64,000 bases of DNA from Mycobacterium sp. DL440 (GTDB lineage Bacteria; Actinomycetota; Actinomycetes; Mycobacteriales; Mycobacteriaceae). Below, piece after piece: positions 32,061-41,170 of the stretch; positions within the stretch are counted from its first letter, which is position 1; each line of letters starts with the position of its first letter. The stretch is from NCBI RefSeq assembly GCF_011745145.1, contig NZ_CP050191.1, positions 2,284,984 to 2,348,983 on the forward strand, in the 5' to 3' direction. The position numbers and the translations under genes are program-made. The notes under the pieces were generated by a model. That model saw only the letters and a list, made by a program, of their open reading frames with translations, was not told the origin of the DNA and did no database searches.

Positions 32061-32666
32061 ATGGTCGAGCGCAGCATCTGGATGCAGAAGGTGGAAGCCG
32101 ATCCCGGGCACTCGGATTGGTACGTCGAACGCTTTCGTGCCATGGAGCGCGCGGGTCAGGACCTGGCCGGCGAGGCCCGTCTGATCGACGCGATGGCATC
32201 GCGCAATGCCCGCATCCTCGACGCCGGCTGCGGTCCCGGCCGGGTCGGTGGATATCTCGCCGAGGCCGGGCACCAGGTGGTCGGCGTCGACGTCGACCCG
32301 GTACTGATCGAGGCGGCCGAGAACGACCATCCCGGTCCGCGCTGGCTCGTCGGAGACCTCGCCGAACTCGACCTGCCGGCACGCGGTATCGCCGCCCCGT
32401 TCGACATCATCGTGTCGGCCGGCAACGTGATGACCTTCCTGGCCCCGAGCACCCGCGTTCAGGTTCTGACGCGGCTGCGCGCGCATCTTGCCGACGACGG
32501 CCGCGCGGTGATCGGATTCGGCGCCGGCCGCGAATACGAGTTCGACCAGTTCTTCGACGACGCGGTATCGGCCGGTTTCACCACCGACCTGTTGCTGTCC
32601 AGCTGGGATCTCCGCCCGTTCACCGAAGAATCGGACTTCCTGGTGGCGATCCTGCGCCGCGCCTAG
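32061..32666 (+). CDS. Class I SAM-dependent methyltransferase
   Basis: The 201-residue protein has SAM motif I ILDAGCGPGRVGGYLAEAGH, motif II acidic VGVDVDPVLIEAAEND, and the later FDIIVSAGNVMTFLAPSTRV with RAHLADDGRAVIGF, the standard class I order. The target is unknown. It ends in a TAG that overlaps the stop of the convergent thioesterase gene: both stops share the palindrome CTAG at 32663-32666. Confidence 0.92.
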   Translation: MVERSIWMQKVEADPGHSDWYVERFRAMERAGQDLAGEARLIDAMASRNARILDAGCGPGRVGGYLAEAGHQVVGVDVDPVLIEAAENDHPGPRWLVGDLAELDLPARGIAAPFDIIVSAGNVMTFLAPSTRVQVLTRLRAHLADDGRAVIGFGAGREYEFDQFFDDAVSAGFTTDLLLSSWDLRPFTEESDFLVAILRRA

Positions 32667-33472
32667 CTCGAGCCGTTTGGGCTGAAGTTGAAATTGGCTA
32701 TCGCGGTGGACAATCCGGTGCCGATCGGGCCCGATGCGTCGTACAGGCACGCACTGCCGGTGGCCACGCCCTCAGCGCTGGTATGAGTCACCGCCGCCAT
32801 GCCGATGAAGGGGCCGACCGGCAACCGGCTCAGCGCCAGCGTGTAGTCGGCATTGATGAAAGCCAACCCGGCCGAACTGAAATTGCTCATCGAACTCGTG
32901 ACGTCAACCGCCAGGGCGGCTCGCACGAACGGCGTGAGCTCCTCGCCGGCAACCAGCTCTCGGACTTCACGCAGCCATGCATACCGGGGCCCGCACTGCT
33001 GCCACGGGAACCCCTCACCGGCCCATTCCGCGTCCGGCCCGTACGCCCTGATGAACATGGGCATGGTGTCGTCGAAGTGCGCCGGTTCTTCCGGTAGCGG
33101 CGGCAGATCGATCGAGGTCGTCCAGAACTCACCATCGGGTTGGGCGCCACGCCTCAGATACAACGCCGAGGCGCGTGCCACCAACTCGCCGTCCTGTGTC
33201 ATCACCGCATCGACCGCCTGCATCCGTGAGCCGGCTCTCACCACCGACGCGGTGACGCGGACCGGAGCGCCGGCGACCCGACGCAGTATCTCCACCGTGA
33301 ACCGCGCCGGGTGCAGACCGTCGTCGGTGACGAGTTGTTCGACGGCGCGGGCCAGGAGGCCGCCGACCACTTGACCGCCGAGGGTCGGCCCCCATCCCCC
33401 ATGTGCGATCTCGTTCGGCGCGAACCCGTCGTCAGTGCTGACAAAGAACGGCGTCATCGCAGTGCGTTCCAC
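32663..33472 (-). CDS. Acyl-CoA thioesterase, double hot-dog (TesB-like)
   Basis: The 269-residue protein starts at a GTG (33470-33472) with AAAGGTG five bases upstream. The N-terminal hot-dog (FAPNEIAHGGWGPTLGGQVV then GGLLARAVEQLV) and the second hot-dog (FSSAGLAFINADYTLALSRL then PVGPFIGMAAVTH) match TesB-like thioesterase domains. Such enzymes hydrolyse acyl-CoA. It is convergent with the methyltransferase gene and divergent from the membrane protein gene at 33673. Confidence 0.9.
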   Translation of the reverse strand: MERTAMTPFFVSTDDGFAPNEIAHGGWGPTLGGQVVGGLLARAVEQLVTDDGLHPARFTVEILRRVAGAPVRVTASVVRAGSRMQAVDAVMTQDGELVARASALYLRRGAQPDGEFWTTSIDLPPLPEEPAHFDDTMPMFIRAYGPDAEWAGEGFPWQQCGPRYAWLREVRELVAGEELTPFVRAALAVDVTSSMSNFSSAGLAFINADYTLALSRLPVGPFIGMAAVTHTSAEGVATGSACLYDASGPIGTGLSTAIANFNFSPNGSS

Positions 33473-33672
33473 ACATACACCTTTCGTCCTACACTTCGGG
33501 CAGTACGGACTCTATTACAGATATGACTACAGTTGGCATGACGATAGCTGCCGGACGCCGTCGGAGATCGAACACCGACCAATGACACGGATGACGACCG
33601 CCGGGCCGACGGCTATTGCCACGGGAATCCCATCGTTCTACTATCGCCTGTAGTACTTCGATTGGGGCACGT

Positions 33673-34089
33673 ATGACGGCACCGACAATCGTTCAGGCGC
33701 AACGTTTTCTGCGCCTGACGGCATGGACATTCCTGCTAGGCTGGGGATTGCACGTGATCGACCACCTGCTCCGGGGAATGTCGGCGTCACCGATGTTTGT
33801 CATGGCCGGCGGCATGATTCAGGGCGCGATCGTCATCATCGCGATCACCATGACGTTGCGCGGACATCCGCGAGCGCCCGACCTCGCGATATTCACCGGC
33901 ATCGGCAGTGCAGTCGTGTTCACCTATGCGCACCTGCTGCCGAATTTCTGGCCGGATTTCCAAGACAGCTATCTCAGCGGTCCCCGCATCAACGTCACCT
34001 GGTTCTCCTGGGTGACAGCGCTTTCCGAGATCGGTACCGGACTGTTGTTCGCCTATGCGGGCATGCGAGCGAAGCGGGCCGCGGCGTAG
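33673..34089 (+). CDS. Four-helix membrane protein of unknown function
   Basis: The ATG at 33673 is preferred to an in-frame one at 33616 because residues from here match the expected topology. The 138-residue product has four membrane segments: LTAWTFLLGWGLHVIDHLLR, MAGGMIQGAIVIIAITMTL, IFTGIGSAVVFTYAHLLP and WFSWVTALSEIGTGLLFAYA. Histidines in the first and third helices might bind a ligand. I know no function. The SRPBCC-SDR gene follows 28 bases downstream and may be co-transcribed. Confidence 0.8.
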   Translation: MTAPTIVQAQRFLRLTAWTFLLGWGLHVIDHLLRGMSASPMFVMAGGMIQGAIVIIAITMTLRGHPRAPDLAIFTGIGSAVVFTYAHLLPNFWPDFQDSYLSGPRINVTWFSWVTALSEIGTGLLFAYAGMRAKRAAA

Positions 34090-34117
34090 ATGCGGATTCT
34101 GCGGGTAACGTCGGCCG

Positions 34118-35479
34118 ATGGGATTGGTGTACTCCAGCATCATCGACGCCCCGCAAGACGAGGTCTTCGCCTGGCACAACCGCCCGGGCGCGTTCGCCAG
34201 GCTGGCACCACCGTGGCAAGCCATGAAGCTCATATCCGAGGCGGCCTCACTGCGTGACGGCCGTGCCGAACTCGCGCTGCCCGGCGGCCTGCGGTGGGTG
34301 GCGCAGCACCAGGCCGACGCCTACGACCCACCACGGCGGTTCGTCGACGAGATCGCCACCGGCGGGCCGGCCTCGCTGCCGGCCGCACTGGCGATGCGCT
34401 GGAAGCACATTCACGAATTCGAGGCGATCGACGCCACCCGCACCCGGATGACCGACCGTGTCGAGACCCTTGTACCCGGCCGTTTCCTGCGTCCGATGTT
34501 CGTCTACCGACACCGCCAGCTCGCCGACGACCTCGCGGCGCACCGGCAGGCCCGCGGCTCGGGGCTGGGGCCGCAGACGATCGCGATCACCGGAGCATCG
34601 GGGCTGGTCGGGTCGGCGTTGACCGCGTTCCTGAGTGCAGGCGGTCACCGGGTCATCCGGCTGGTCCGCCACGCAACTGCCAAACCTGATGAGCGGCAAT
34701 GGGACCCGGCCGACCCCCACCCCGAACTGTTCGCCGGAGTGGACGCCGTCATCCACCTGGCCGGCGCGTCGATCGCCGGCCGGTTCACCGAGGGGCACCG
34801 CAGTGCGATCCGCGACAGCCGCATCGAGCCGACTCGCCGGCTGGCCGAATTGGTCGCAGCGACCGATTCCGGGCCGCAGGTGGTCGTCAGCGCGTCGGCG
34901 GTCGGTTTCTACGGATACGACCGCGGCGACGAGGTTCTCACCGAGACAGCCGAGCGCAGCGGCGGGTTTCTGGCCGATGTGGTGGCGGAGTGGGAGGACG
35001 CGCTGGCTCCGGCTGAACAATCCGGGGCGCGAGTGGTGCGGATCCGTACCGGAATCGTCCAGTCCCCGCGCGGCGGCACCCTGCGACTGCTGCGTCCACT
35101 GTTCGCTGCCGGGCTCGGCGGCCGTATCGGCGACGGGCAACAGTGGTTGCCCTGGATCGGTATCGACGACCTGGTCGACGTCTACTACCGCGCGTTGTGG
35201 GACGAGCGACTATCCGGTCCGGTCAATGCGGTGGCACCGGAGCCGGTGCGCAACGCTGAATACAGCGACACGCTCGGCCGTGTCCTGCACCGCCCGACGG
35301 TTGTGCCGGTGCCGACGCTGGGCCCACGGCTACTGCTGGGCGATCAGGGTGCCCGCGAACTGGCGTGCGCGAGCCAACGGGCGGTTCCGGCGATCCTGAC
35401 CGCCGGCGCGCACCGCTTCCGCCATCCGTACCTGGATCAGGCACTGCGCCACGTGTTGGGACGCGCGGTTACGGCGTAG
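34118..35479 (+). CDS. SRPBCC domain fused to a TIGR01777-type SDR epimerase
   Basis: Residues 1-150 (VYSSIIDAPQDEVFAWHNRP through PMFVYRHRQLADDLAAHRQA) form an SRPBCC/START-like ligand pocket. Residues from about 155 form an NAD-binding epimerase: ITGASGLVGSALTAFLSAGG, VIHLAGASIAGRFTEGHRSA, the SASAVGFYGYDRGDE region and LPWIGIDDLVDVYY, which are hallmarks of the TIGR01777/YfcH family. This two-domain architecture is also seen in M. tuberculosis Rv2216. The product is 453 residues; its reaction is unknown. Its 3' end overlaps the convergent proline-rich gene by 11 bases. Confidence 0.92.
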   Translation: MGLVYSSIIDAPQDEVFAWHNRPGAFARLAPPWQAMKLISEAASLRDGRAELALPGGLRWVAQHQADAYDPPRRFVDEIATGGPASLPAALAMRWKHIHEFEAIDATRTRMTDRVETLVPGRFLRPMFVYRHRQLADDLAAHRQARGSGLGPQTIAITGASGLVGSALTAFLSAGGHRVIRLVRHATAKPDERQWDPADPHPELFAGVDAVIHLAGASIAGRFTEGHRSAIRDSRIEPTRRLAELVAATDSGPQVVVSASAVGFYGYDRGDEVLTETAERSGGFLADVVAEWEDALAPAEQSGARVVRIRTGIVQSPRGGTLRLLRPLFAAGLGGRIGDGQQWLPWIGIDDLVDVYYRALWDERLSGPVNAVAPEPVRNAEYSDTLGRVLHRPTVVPVPTLGPRLLLGDQGARELACASQRAVPAILTAGAHRFRHPYLDQALRHVLGRAVTA

Positions 35480-36026
35480 GAGCTGCCGGCGGCGCCGGAG
35501 GGCGCTGTCCCGGTGAGTTGAACTCGTATCCGGGCGGCGGCGGGCCGTTAAGCGAGTAGTAGCCAGGTGGCAGCGCCGGGCCGGCCGGACCGCTACCGGG
35601 TGCCGGCGCCGTGACCGGCGTTTCCGAGCCCGGAGCGTTGATCGATCTGTATCCGGGCGGCAGCGGCGGAGGCGGACCAGCGCCGGGAGGCGGCGCGACA
35701 CCCTCGGGTGCTCCCCCGCTGGCCTGGAACCCGCCCGGGTCGTGGGCTTGATGCCAGAGATCCCTGAGCGTGCCGACCGGGCCGGATCCGTACTGGCCGG
35801 AGCCGTACACGGGGTTGGCGATCTCGGGCACCTGCGGAGGACCGGCCGGTGCCGGTGGCGGAGGTGCTGCCAGTGCGGGATCCGCGGGAACAGGCGCTGG
35901 ATCAGGCACGACGGGGTCCGCTGCGGCCTGGCCCGACGCGGCCAGCACGGCACCGACGGCAGTCAGGCCTGCGATCGCGAGCTTCGCTCCGTTCATGGCG
36001 AGCGTGGCGCGGTGCGCTTCGGTCAT
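35469..36026 (-). CDS. Secreted proline-rich protein
   Basis: The 185-residue product has a signal peptide (AKLAIAGLTAVGAVLAASGQ then AAA before DPVVP) and a mature part of about 30 percent proline with repeated P-P-G-Y motifs (PPLPPGYRSINAP, ALPPGYYSLNGPPPPGYEF). One central segment, YGSGQYGSGPVGTLRDLWHQ, is less repetitive. AGAGGA lies upstream of 36026; an internal ATG at 35996 is an alternative start. No enzymatic motif is seen; a wall-associated role is likely. Confidence 0.82.
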   Translation of the reverse strand: MTEAHRATLAMNGAKLAIAGLTAVGAVLAASGQAAADPVVPDPAPVPADPALAAPPPPAPAGPPQVPEIANPVYGSGQYGSGPVGTLRDLWHQAHDPGGFQASGGAPEGVAPPPGAGPPPPLPPGYRSINAPGSETPVTAPAPGSGPAGPALPPGYYSLNGPPPPGYEFNSPGQRPPAPPAAPTP

Positions 36027-36189
36027 CTATCCGGCGGTCCTCTCTCAATGCAGCCGCAGAAACTCCTGCTCTCCGAATCTGGGCGAATACCGGGCAGTCA
36101 GTCCGTGCATCGTCGCACACCGGCCTGAGGACGCGCTGGGTTAGATGTACTGACCACGGACGTTAGGTACGGCGTGGCACGCTGAGTGC

Positions 36190-37407
36190 GTGCGCCGCGT
36201 TCTGATCGTCGGATCGGGTTTCGCCGGACTGTGGGCAGCGCTGGGTGCGGCCAGGCGACTCGACGAACTCGGACCTGCCGCTGACGCCGTCGAGATCACG
36301 GTCGTCAGCGACCGCCCCTTCCACGACATCCGGGTACGCAACTACGAATCCGACCTCGATGACTGCCGGATCCCGTTGGCGACGGTGCTCGATCCCGCCG
36401 GAGTCGGCCACATCGTCGCGAAGGTCACCGAGATCGACGTCGAGACCCGAACCGTCACCGCCACACAGGTCGGACGAACCATCGCGATCGGCTACGACCG
36501 GCTGGTGTTGGCCGCAGGCAGCCAGGTCGCCCGGCCCGACATCCCGGGCCTGCGGGCGTTCGGTTTCGACGTCGACACCTTCGACGGTGCCCGCCGGCTC
36601 GCCGCTCACCTGGACGCGTTGGCCCGCCGACCCCGCACACCGGGTACCGGCACGGTCGTGGTGGTCGGGGCGGGCCTGACCGGCATCGAGACGGCCTGTG
36701 AACTGCCCGGACGGTTGGCCGCGATCTTCGACGGCAGCCTGGCCCCGAGGGTCGTGCTTGTCGACCACAACCCCGAGGTCGGATCCGACATGGGTGCCTC
36801 GGCGTGCCCGGTGATCGAATCCGCGTTGTCCGACAATGGAGTTCAGTGCATGACCGGTGTCAGCGTGGTGGCGGTGGACGCCGGTACGGTGACGATGTCC
36901 TCGGGCGACATCGTGCCCTGCGCGACAGTGGTGTGGTGCGCGGGAATGCGGGCCAACCCGTTGACGGCGCAGTTCCCGGTGACGCGGGATCGGTTCGGCC
37001 GGCTACCGGTCGACGACTACCTCCGCGTCGAGAGCGCGTCCGGGGTGTTCGCGGCCGGCGACGTGGCCGCCGCCCGGGTGGACGACGGCCACCTGTCGGT
37101 GATGTCGTGTCAGCACGGCAGGCCAATGGGCCGCTACGCCGGATACAACGTGATCGGCGATCTCCTGGGCAAACCCATGCTGGCCCTCCGAATCCCTTGG
37201 TATGTGACGGTTCTCGACCTGGGGCCGGCGGGAGCCGTGTACACGGAAGGCTGGGATCGCCAAGTCGTGGCGACCGGCGCGGTGGCCAAGGCCACCAAGA
37301 AGACCATCAACACCGAACGGATCTACCCACCGCTCACCGGCGACCGGCAGGCCCTGCTGGCGTCGGCTGCCCCCGACCTCCAGGACAGGCCGGCCCGCGG
37401 CGAGTAG
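36190..37407 (+). CDS. FAD-dependent NAD(P)H dehydrogenase (NDH-2-like)
   Basis: The 405-residue protein, from a GTG, has an FAD motif VLIVGSGFAGLWAALGAARR, an NAD(P) motif TVVVVGAGLTGIETACELPG near residue 155, and the C-terminal FAD-contact VFAAGDVAAARVDDGH. The pyridine nucleotide-disulphide oxidoreductase plan resembles type II NADH dehydrogenases, although the C-terminal membrane-anchoring helix is weak. It probably passes electrons from NAD(P)H to a quinone or other small acceptor. A second NDH-2 gene lies 0.6 kb away on the other strand. Confidence 0.9.
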   Translation: MRRVLIVGSGFAGLWAALGAARRLDELGPAADAVEITVVSDRPFHDIRVRNYESDLDDCRIPLATVLDPAGVGHIVAKVTEIDVETRTVTATQVGRTIAIGYDRLVLAAGSQVARPDIPGLRAFGFDVDTFDGARRLAAHLDALARRPRTPGTGTVVVVGAGLTGIETACELPGRLAAIFDGSLAPRVVLVDHNPEVGSDMGASACPVIESALSDNGVQCMTGVSVVAVDAGTVTMSSGDIVPCATVVWCAGMRANPLTAQFPVTRDRFGRLPVDDYLRVESASGVFAAGDVAAARVDDGHLSVMSCQHGRPMGRYAGYNVIGDLLGKPMLALRIPWYVTVLDLGPAGAVYTEGWDRQVVATGAVAKATKKTINTERIYPPLTGDRQALLASAAPDLQDRPARGE

Positions 37408-37415
37408 GTCTGGCG

Positions 37416-37895
37416 TCAGTTGAACGAGAACTGGACGACCGCGTTGTTTCCGCCGCGGCAGGTCACCCAGTCACCCTCTCGGACACACGCCATGGTGTAG
37501 GTCTGATGCGTCACCGGACTGAACACGTTGATCTGCACTGAATCCCCGGAAACCCTGAAGTACTCCTGGCGGACATTCTGGGCGAACGGACACGAGGCGC
37601 TCTGACTGGCCCAGATGCCGCCGTTGCATTCCTTCATCTCCTCGCCCACCGGGCCGGCGCCCTGGGTGGTGAGCTCGTCGAGCTTGGCCAACGTCTCGGC
37701 CCCCGCGACGCCGTTGACGAACAGCCCGGCCCGCTTCTGGAATTCGCGGATGACAGCTTCGGTCTGCGCGCCGAACTCGCCGTCGACCTGCAGGTGTGAA
37801 TAGGCCGGGTAGTCGAGGTTCAGCAGCGCCTGCAGCGTCGCAACCTGTTGGCCCTGACTTCCGTTCTTCAATGTGACTGTCGGATATGGAGGCAT
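37416..37895 (-). CDS. Peptidoglycan-binding-domain protein
   Basis: GAGAGGAGCG precedes the ATG at 37893-37895. The 159-residue product has a PG_binding_1 domain at residues 1-75 (VTLKNGSQGQQVATLQALLN then LQVDGEFGAQTEAVIREFQK). The C-terminal half has three cysteines (MKECNGGIWASQSASCPFAQ and VTCRGGNNAVVQFSFN) and resembles small extracytoplasmic mycobacterial domains. No signal peptide is visible from this start, nor from the longer frame. The stop lies 8 bases from the convergent dehydrogenase stop. Confidence 0.82.
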   Translation of the reverse strand: MPPYPTVTLKNGSQGQQVATLQALLNLDYPAYSHLQVDGEFGAQTEAVIREFQKRAGLFVNGVAGAETLAKLDELTTQGAGPVGEEMKECNGGIWASQSASCPFAQNVRQEYFRVSGDSVQINVFSPVTHQTYTMACVREGDWVTCRGGNNAVVQFSFN

Positions 37896-38014
37896 GACAG
37901 CGCTCCTCTCATCTCGGTGGCTTCGAGCCAACTTCGGATGATCGGAACGTAGCCGCGAACGGCGGCCGTGGGCACGCGTAGCCGACTACTCGAAACGCGG
38001 TGTGCCGCCGCGCG

Positions 38015-39379
38015 CTACGGGCCGTGCCGGCGGTCGTCGCCGTCCGGTGGCGCCTCGGGCGGCGGCGGTGTCAGCGCGTCCCATGCGGTCCACGTGTAGT
38101 GCTGATCGGGTAGACCGCTGGCACCGAGCATGAACGCACGGTGCGAGCGGTTCTCGCGGGCGATGGTGGCCAGCCAGGTGGTCACCGTACTGACGCGGTT
38201 GCGTACGCCGGTGAGGAATGCGATGTGGATGAAACCCCAAGCCAGCCAGCCGAAGAAACCGGCCACCTTGACCGGGCCGACCTGCAGGACTGCCTGTCGG
38301 CGGGCGATGTACGCCGCGGAACCGAGGTCTCGGTACCGGAACGGTCGCCGGGGTTTCCCGTCAAGTTCCCGGCGAACACACGAGGCGACGTGGAGCCCAC
38401 CCTGCATCGCGTTCTCGGCAACACCCGGCAGGTTCTCCCGGCCGGCCAGATCTCCGATCACAAAGATCTCGGGACGGCCGTCGATCGAAAGATCGGGCCC
38501 CACAGTGATTCTCCCACTGCGATCCGCCTCCACCCCCAGCACCTGCGCGAGGTGCCGAGCGAACGGCACGGCCTCGACCCCGGCCGTCCACAACACGGTC
38601 CGGGCCGCGTACTGCTCGTCGGGGCCACCGGCCTTCGGGCTGATGGTCACCCCGTCCCGATCGACGTCGGTCACATGGACTCCCATGTGCAGCTCGACGC
38701 CCAGTTTCTGCAGCGACTTCGTCGCCTTCTCCCCCAGCTCGGGGCAGAAGGCCTTCAGCACCCTCTCCCCACCGTCGAACAGCAGCACCCTGGCTTCCTC
38801 GGGCTCGATGCTGTGAAACTCGTGAGCTAAAGTGCGCGTGGCCATCTCACGGATCTGCCCGGCCAACTCGACCCCGGTGGGTCCGCCCCCGGCGACAGCG
38901 AACGTGAGCCAACCGTCGCGCTCCGGGCCGGGCGGCAGGGTCTCGGCGATCTCGAAGGCTGTGAAAACCCGCTGCCGGATGTTGAGCGCGTCGTCGAGCG
39001 TCTTCATCCCGGGCGCCCACTCCGCGAAATGTGCTTTGCCGAAGTAGGACTGCTGCATCCCCGCGGCCACCACAAGTACGTCGTAGTCGAGGGTGAAGGT
39101 CGTCTCATCGGGCCGGCGGGCCGTGACCCGGCGCAACTCGGGATCGAGGTCGATCGCCTCACCGAGCAGCGTGGTGACGTTGCGGTGCCGCTCGAACTCC
39201 TCGCGTAGCGGCCGGCTGATCTGGCCGAAGCCCAAGGTCCCGGTGGCGCATTGGTAGAGCAGCGGCTGAAACAGATGTCCGGCCGCCCGATCCAGCAGGG
39301 TCACGTCGACGTCGACTCCGCCCAGCCGTCGGGCACAGAACAGCCCGCCGAATCCCCCACCGATGATCAACACTCTCAT
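38015..39379 (-). CDS. Type II NADH dehydrogenase
   Basis: From the ATG at 39377-39379 the 454-residue protein has FAD motif VLIIGGGFGGLFCARRLGGV, NAD motif FAVAGGGPTGVELAGQIREM and the second FAD contact IFVIGDLAGRENLPGVAENA. The C-terminal region includes a hydrophobic helix pair (VAGFFGWLAWGFIHIAFLTG) of the type that anchors NDH-2 to the membrane. The enzyme oxidises NADH and reduces menaquinone without proton pumping. The frame is open much further upstream, but the homology starts at MRVLIIGGGFGG. The sigma factor gene ends 25 bases upstream on the same strand. Confidence 0.93.
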   Translation of the reverse strand: MRVLIIGGGFGGLFCARRLGGVDVDVTLLDRAAGHLFQPLLYQCATGTLGFGQISRPLREEFERHRNVTTLLGEAIDLDPELRRVTARRPDETTFTLDYDVLVVAAGMQQSYFGKAHFAEWAPGMKTLDDALNIRQRVFTAFEIAETLPPGPERDGWLTFAVAGGGPTGVELAGQIREMATRTLAHEFHSIEPEEARVLLFDGGERVLKAFCPELGEKATKSLQKLGVELHMGVHVTDVDRDGVTISPKAGGPDEQYAARTVLWTAGVEAVPFARHLAQVLGVEADRSGRITVGPDLSIDGRPEIFVIGDLAGRENLPGVAENAMQGGLHVASCVRRELDGKPRRPFRYRDLGSAAYIARRQAVLQVGPVKVAGFFGWLAWGFIHIAFLTGVRNRVSTVTTWLATIARENRSHRAFMLGASGLPDQHYTWTAWDALTPPPPEAPPDGDDRRHGP

Positions 39380-39404
39380 CCGACTGTGGCCCACAACTAG
39401 GAGG

Positions 39405-40574
39405 TTAACCGCCTGTCTCGGAAATGCGACGGTGCAGAGCAGATGCGCGCAGGGTGAGGTGGTTGCGCTCGGCCAGTGATGGCGCCTCGGCGGCTGCCTG
39501 CACGTACAGCTGTGCGGCGGTTGTGGTGTCCCCTGCCTGCTCATGAAGGTAGGCGGCCGCGGCGGTGTGGCGCGGCAGCGTCGGGTCGAGTTCATCGAGC
39601 GCTGCCAGTCCCGCCCGCGGACCATCTGCTTCGCCGACGGCAACGGCGCGGTTGAGGCGCACCACCGGGCTGTCGGTGAGTGCGACGAGTTCGTCGTACC
39701 ACTCGACAATCTGCACCCAGTCGGTCTCCTCGGTGGACTGGGCATCGGCGTGCAACGCCGCCACCGCCGCCTGAGCCTGGTACTCCCCGAGCCGGTCGCG
39801 CGCCAGTGCGGCCTGCAGCACGTACACACCCTCGGTGATGAGATCGTCTCGCCACAGAGTGCGGTCCTGCTCCGACAGAGGAACCAGGGCCCCGTCGGCA
39901 CGGGTACGCGCCGGGCGCCGGGCATGGTGCAGCAGAAACAACGCCAGCAGGCCTGCAACTTCCGGATCATCGGTGGCTCGGGTCAGCTGGCGGACCAACC
40001 GGATCGCCTCGGCCGCCAGGTCGACGTCGCCGCTGTAGCCCTCGTTGAATACCAGGTACAGCACCCGCAACACGGTGTGCAGGTCGCCGGGACGATCCAG
40101 CCGCACCGAGCTGACAATGCGCTTGGCGCGGCTGATCCGTTGCGCCATGGTCGCTTCCGGTACGAGATAGGCCTGAGCGATCTGACGCGTGGTCAGGCCT
40201 CCGACGGCGCGCAGTGTCAGGGCGACCGCCGCCGACTGGGTCAGACTCGGGTGCGCGCACAAGAAGTAGAGCTGCAAGGTCTCGTCGACCGTGGGGGCCG
40301 GCCCGGCCGCCGGCTCCGCAGAAACCCGGACCTCGCGGTTGCGCCGTGCGACCTCCGATCGGGTGAGGTCCAGGAATCGACGCCACGCCGTGGTGATCAA
40401 CCAGCCCTTGGGGTCGTCAGGTCGTTGGTCCGGCCAGGTTGCCCAGGCCCGCACCAAGGCTTCCTGCACGGCGTCCTCAGCCGTCGCGAAGTCGGCCCCG
40501 CGGCGGACCAGGGCAGCCAGGACTCCGGGGATCAGATCCCGCAACTGCTCCTCGCCCGCCGCATCGAGGTCCAT
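39405..40574 (-). CDS. ECF sigma factor with long TPR-like C-terminal extension (ECF42 type)
   Basis: The 389-residue protein has sigma region 2 (DFATAEDAVQEALVRAWATW) and region 4 (LTLRAVGGLTTRQIAQAYLV then PEATMAQRISRAKRIV), followed by an extension of about 200 residues (DUF6596, TPR-like) including LYLVFNEGYSGD and VQIVEWYDELVALTDSPVVR then LNRAVAVGE. ECF42 factors have this layout and are encoded with DGPF proteins instead of anti-sigma factors. The ATG overlaps the DGPF gene stop by one base (TGATG), so translation is coupled. The extension is reported to control activity. Confidence 0.92.
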   Translation of the reverse strand: MDLDAAGEEQLRDLIPGVLAALVRRGADFATAEDAVQEALVRAWATWPDQRPDDPKGWLITTAWRRFLDLTRSEVARRNREVRVSAEPAAGPAPTVDETLQLYFLCAHPSLTQSAAVALTLRAVGGLTTRQIAQAYLVPEATMAQRISRAKRIVSSVRLDRPGDLHTVLRVLYLVFNEGYSGDVDLAAEAIRLVRQLTRATDDPEVAGLLALFLLHHARRPARTRADGALVPLSEQDRTLWRDDLITEGVYVLQAALARDRLGEYQAQAAVAALHADAQSTEETDWVQIVEWYDELVALTDSPVVRLNRAVAVGEADGPRAGLAALDELDPTLPRHTAAAAYLHEQAGDTTTAAQLYVQAAAEAPSLAERNHLTLRASALHRRISETGG

Positions 40575-40981
40575 CAGTCGGTGACAGTCGGCGGAGCGGT
40601 CAGGAACGGACGCACCTCCAGCCACTCGTGGATGGGCCGCCCGCCCGCACCCGGCGCCGCCGACAGTTCTCCGGCCAACGCGACGGCGCGTTCGTACGAG
40701 TCGACGTCGACCAGCATCCAGCCCGCGATCAGGTCCTTGGTCTCGGCGAACGGGCCGTCGGTCACGGGCGGCTTCCCCTCACCGCCGTACTGGACCCACG
40801 TGCCCTCCGGGGCAAGGGCCTGGCTGTCGACGTACTCGCCGCTGTCCTTCAGCCGATCGGCGAAGTCATTCATGTACTGGATGTGCGCCTGGATCTCGTC
40901 CGGTGTCCACTGGTCCATCGGAATGTCGTTGACCGACGCTGGGGCGCCTCGGTAGTGCTTGAGAAACAAGTACTTGGCCAT
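40574..40981 (-). CDS. DGPF/YCII-family protein, partner of the ECF sigma factor
   Basis: AAGGAG precedes the ATG at 40979-40981. The 135-residue product has the YCII fold with the diagnostic motif VTDGPFAETKDLIAGWMLVD and an N-terminal YLFLKHYRGAPASVNDIPMD. Genes for DGPF proteins sit beside ECF42 sigma factors in many bacteria and are probable targets or modulators. Its stop overlaps the sigma factor start by one base. It should be expressed from its own sigma-dependent promoter; no such promoter was identified by eye. Confidence 0.92.
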   Translation of the reverse strand: MAKYLFLKHYRGAPASVNDIPMDQWTPDEIQAHIQYMNDFADRLKDSGEYVDSQALAPEGTWVQYGGEGKPPVTDGPFAETKDLIAGWMLVDVDSYERAVALAGELSAAPGAGGRPIHEWLEVRPFLTAPPTVTD

Positions 40982-41170
40982 GAAATTCTCCTTCGGATTC
41001 GCGACCCTGGTTGGTCGCTCACAACGGGGACGGAGCCGTCGCGCGGTTCTCGACATCGTGGACGAAAGTATTTTTGAACCCGTCGCCAGACCTCAAGTGC
41101 AGACTCAATCACTTCGTTTGGCTAAGCTTCGGGTATCCAAGTTCAGAGTCAAGCACCGAGGTGGACATTC

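Noticed and set aside
38015..39970. A 651-residue version of the NADH dehydrogenase
   Set aside because: The extra 197 residues upstream of MRVLIIGGGFGG overlap the sigma factor gene out of frame and show no homology; the shorter start fits NDH-2.
39543..40955. A 470-codon plus-strand frame
   Set aside because: It is antisense to the sigma factor and DGPF genes, both of which have full family signatures.
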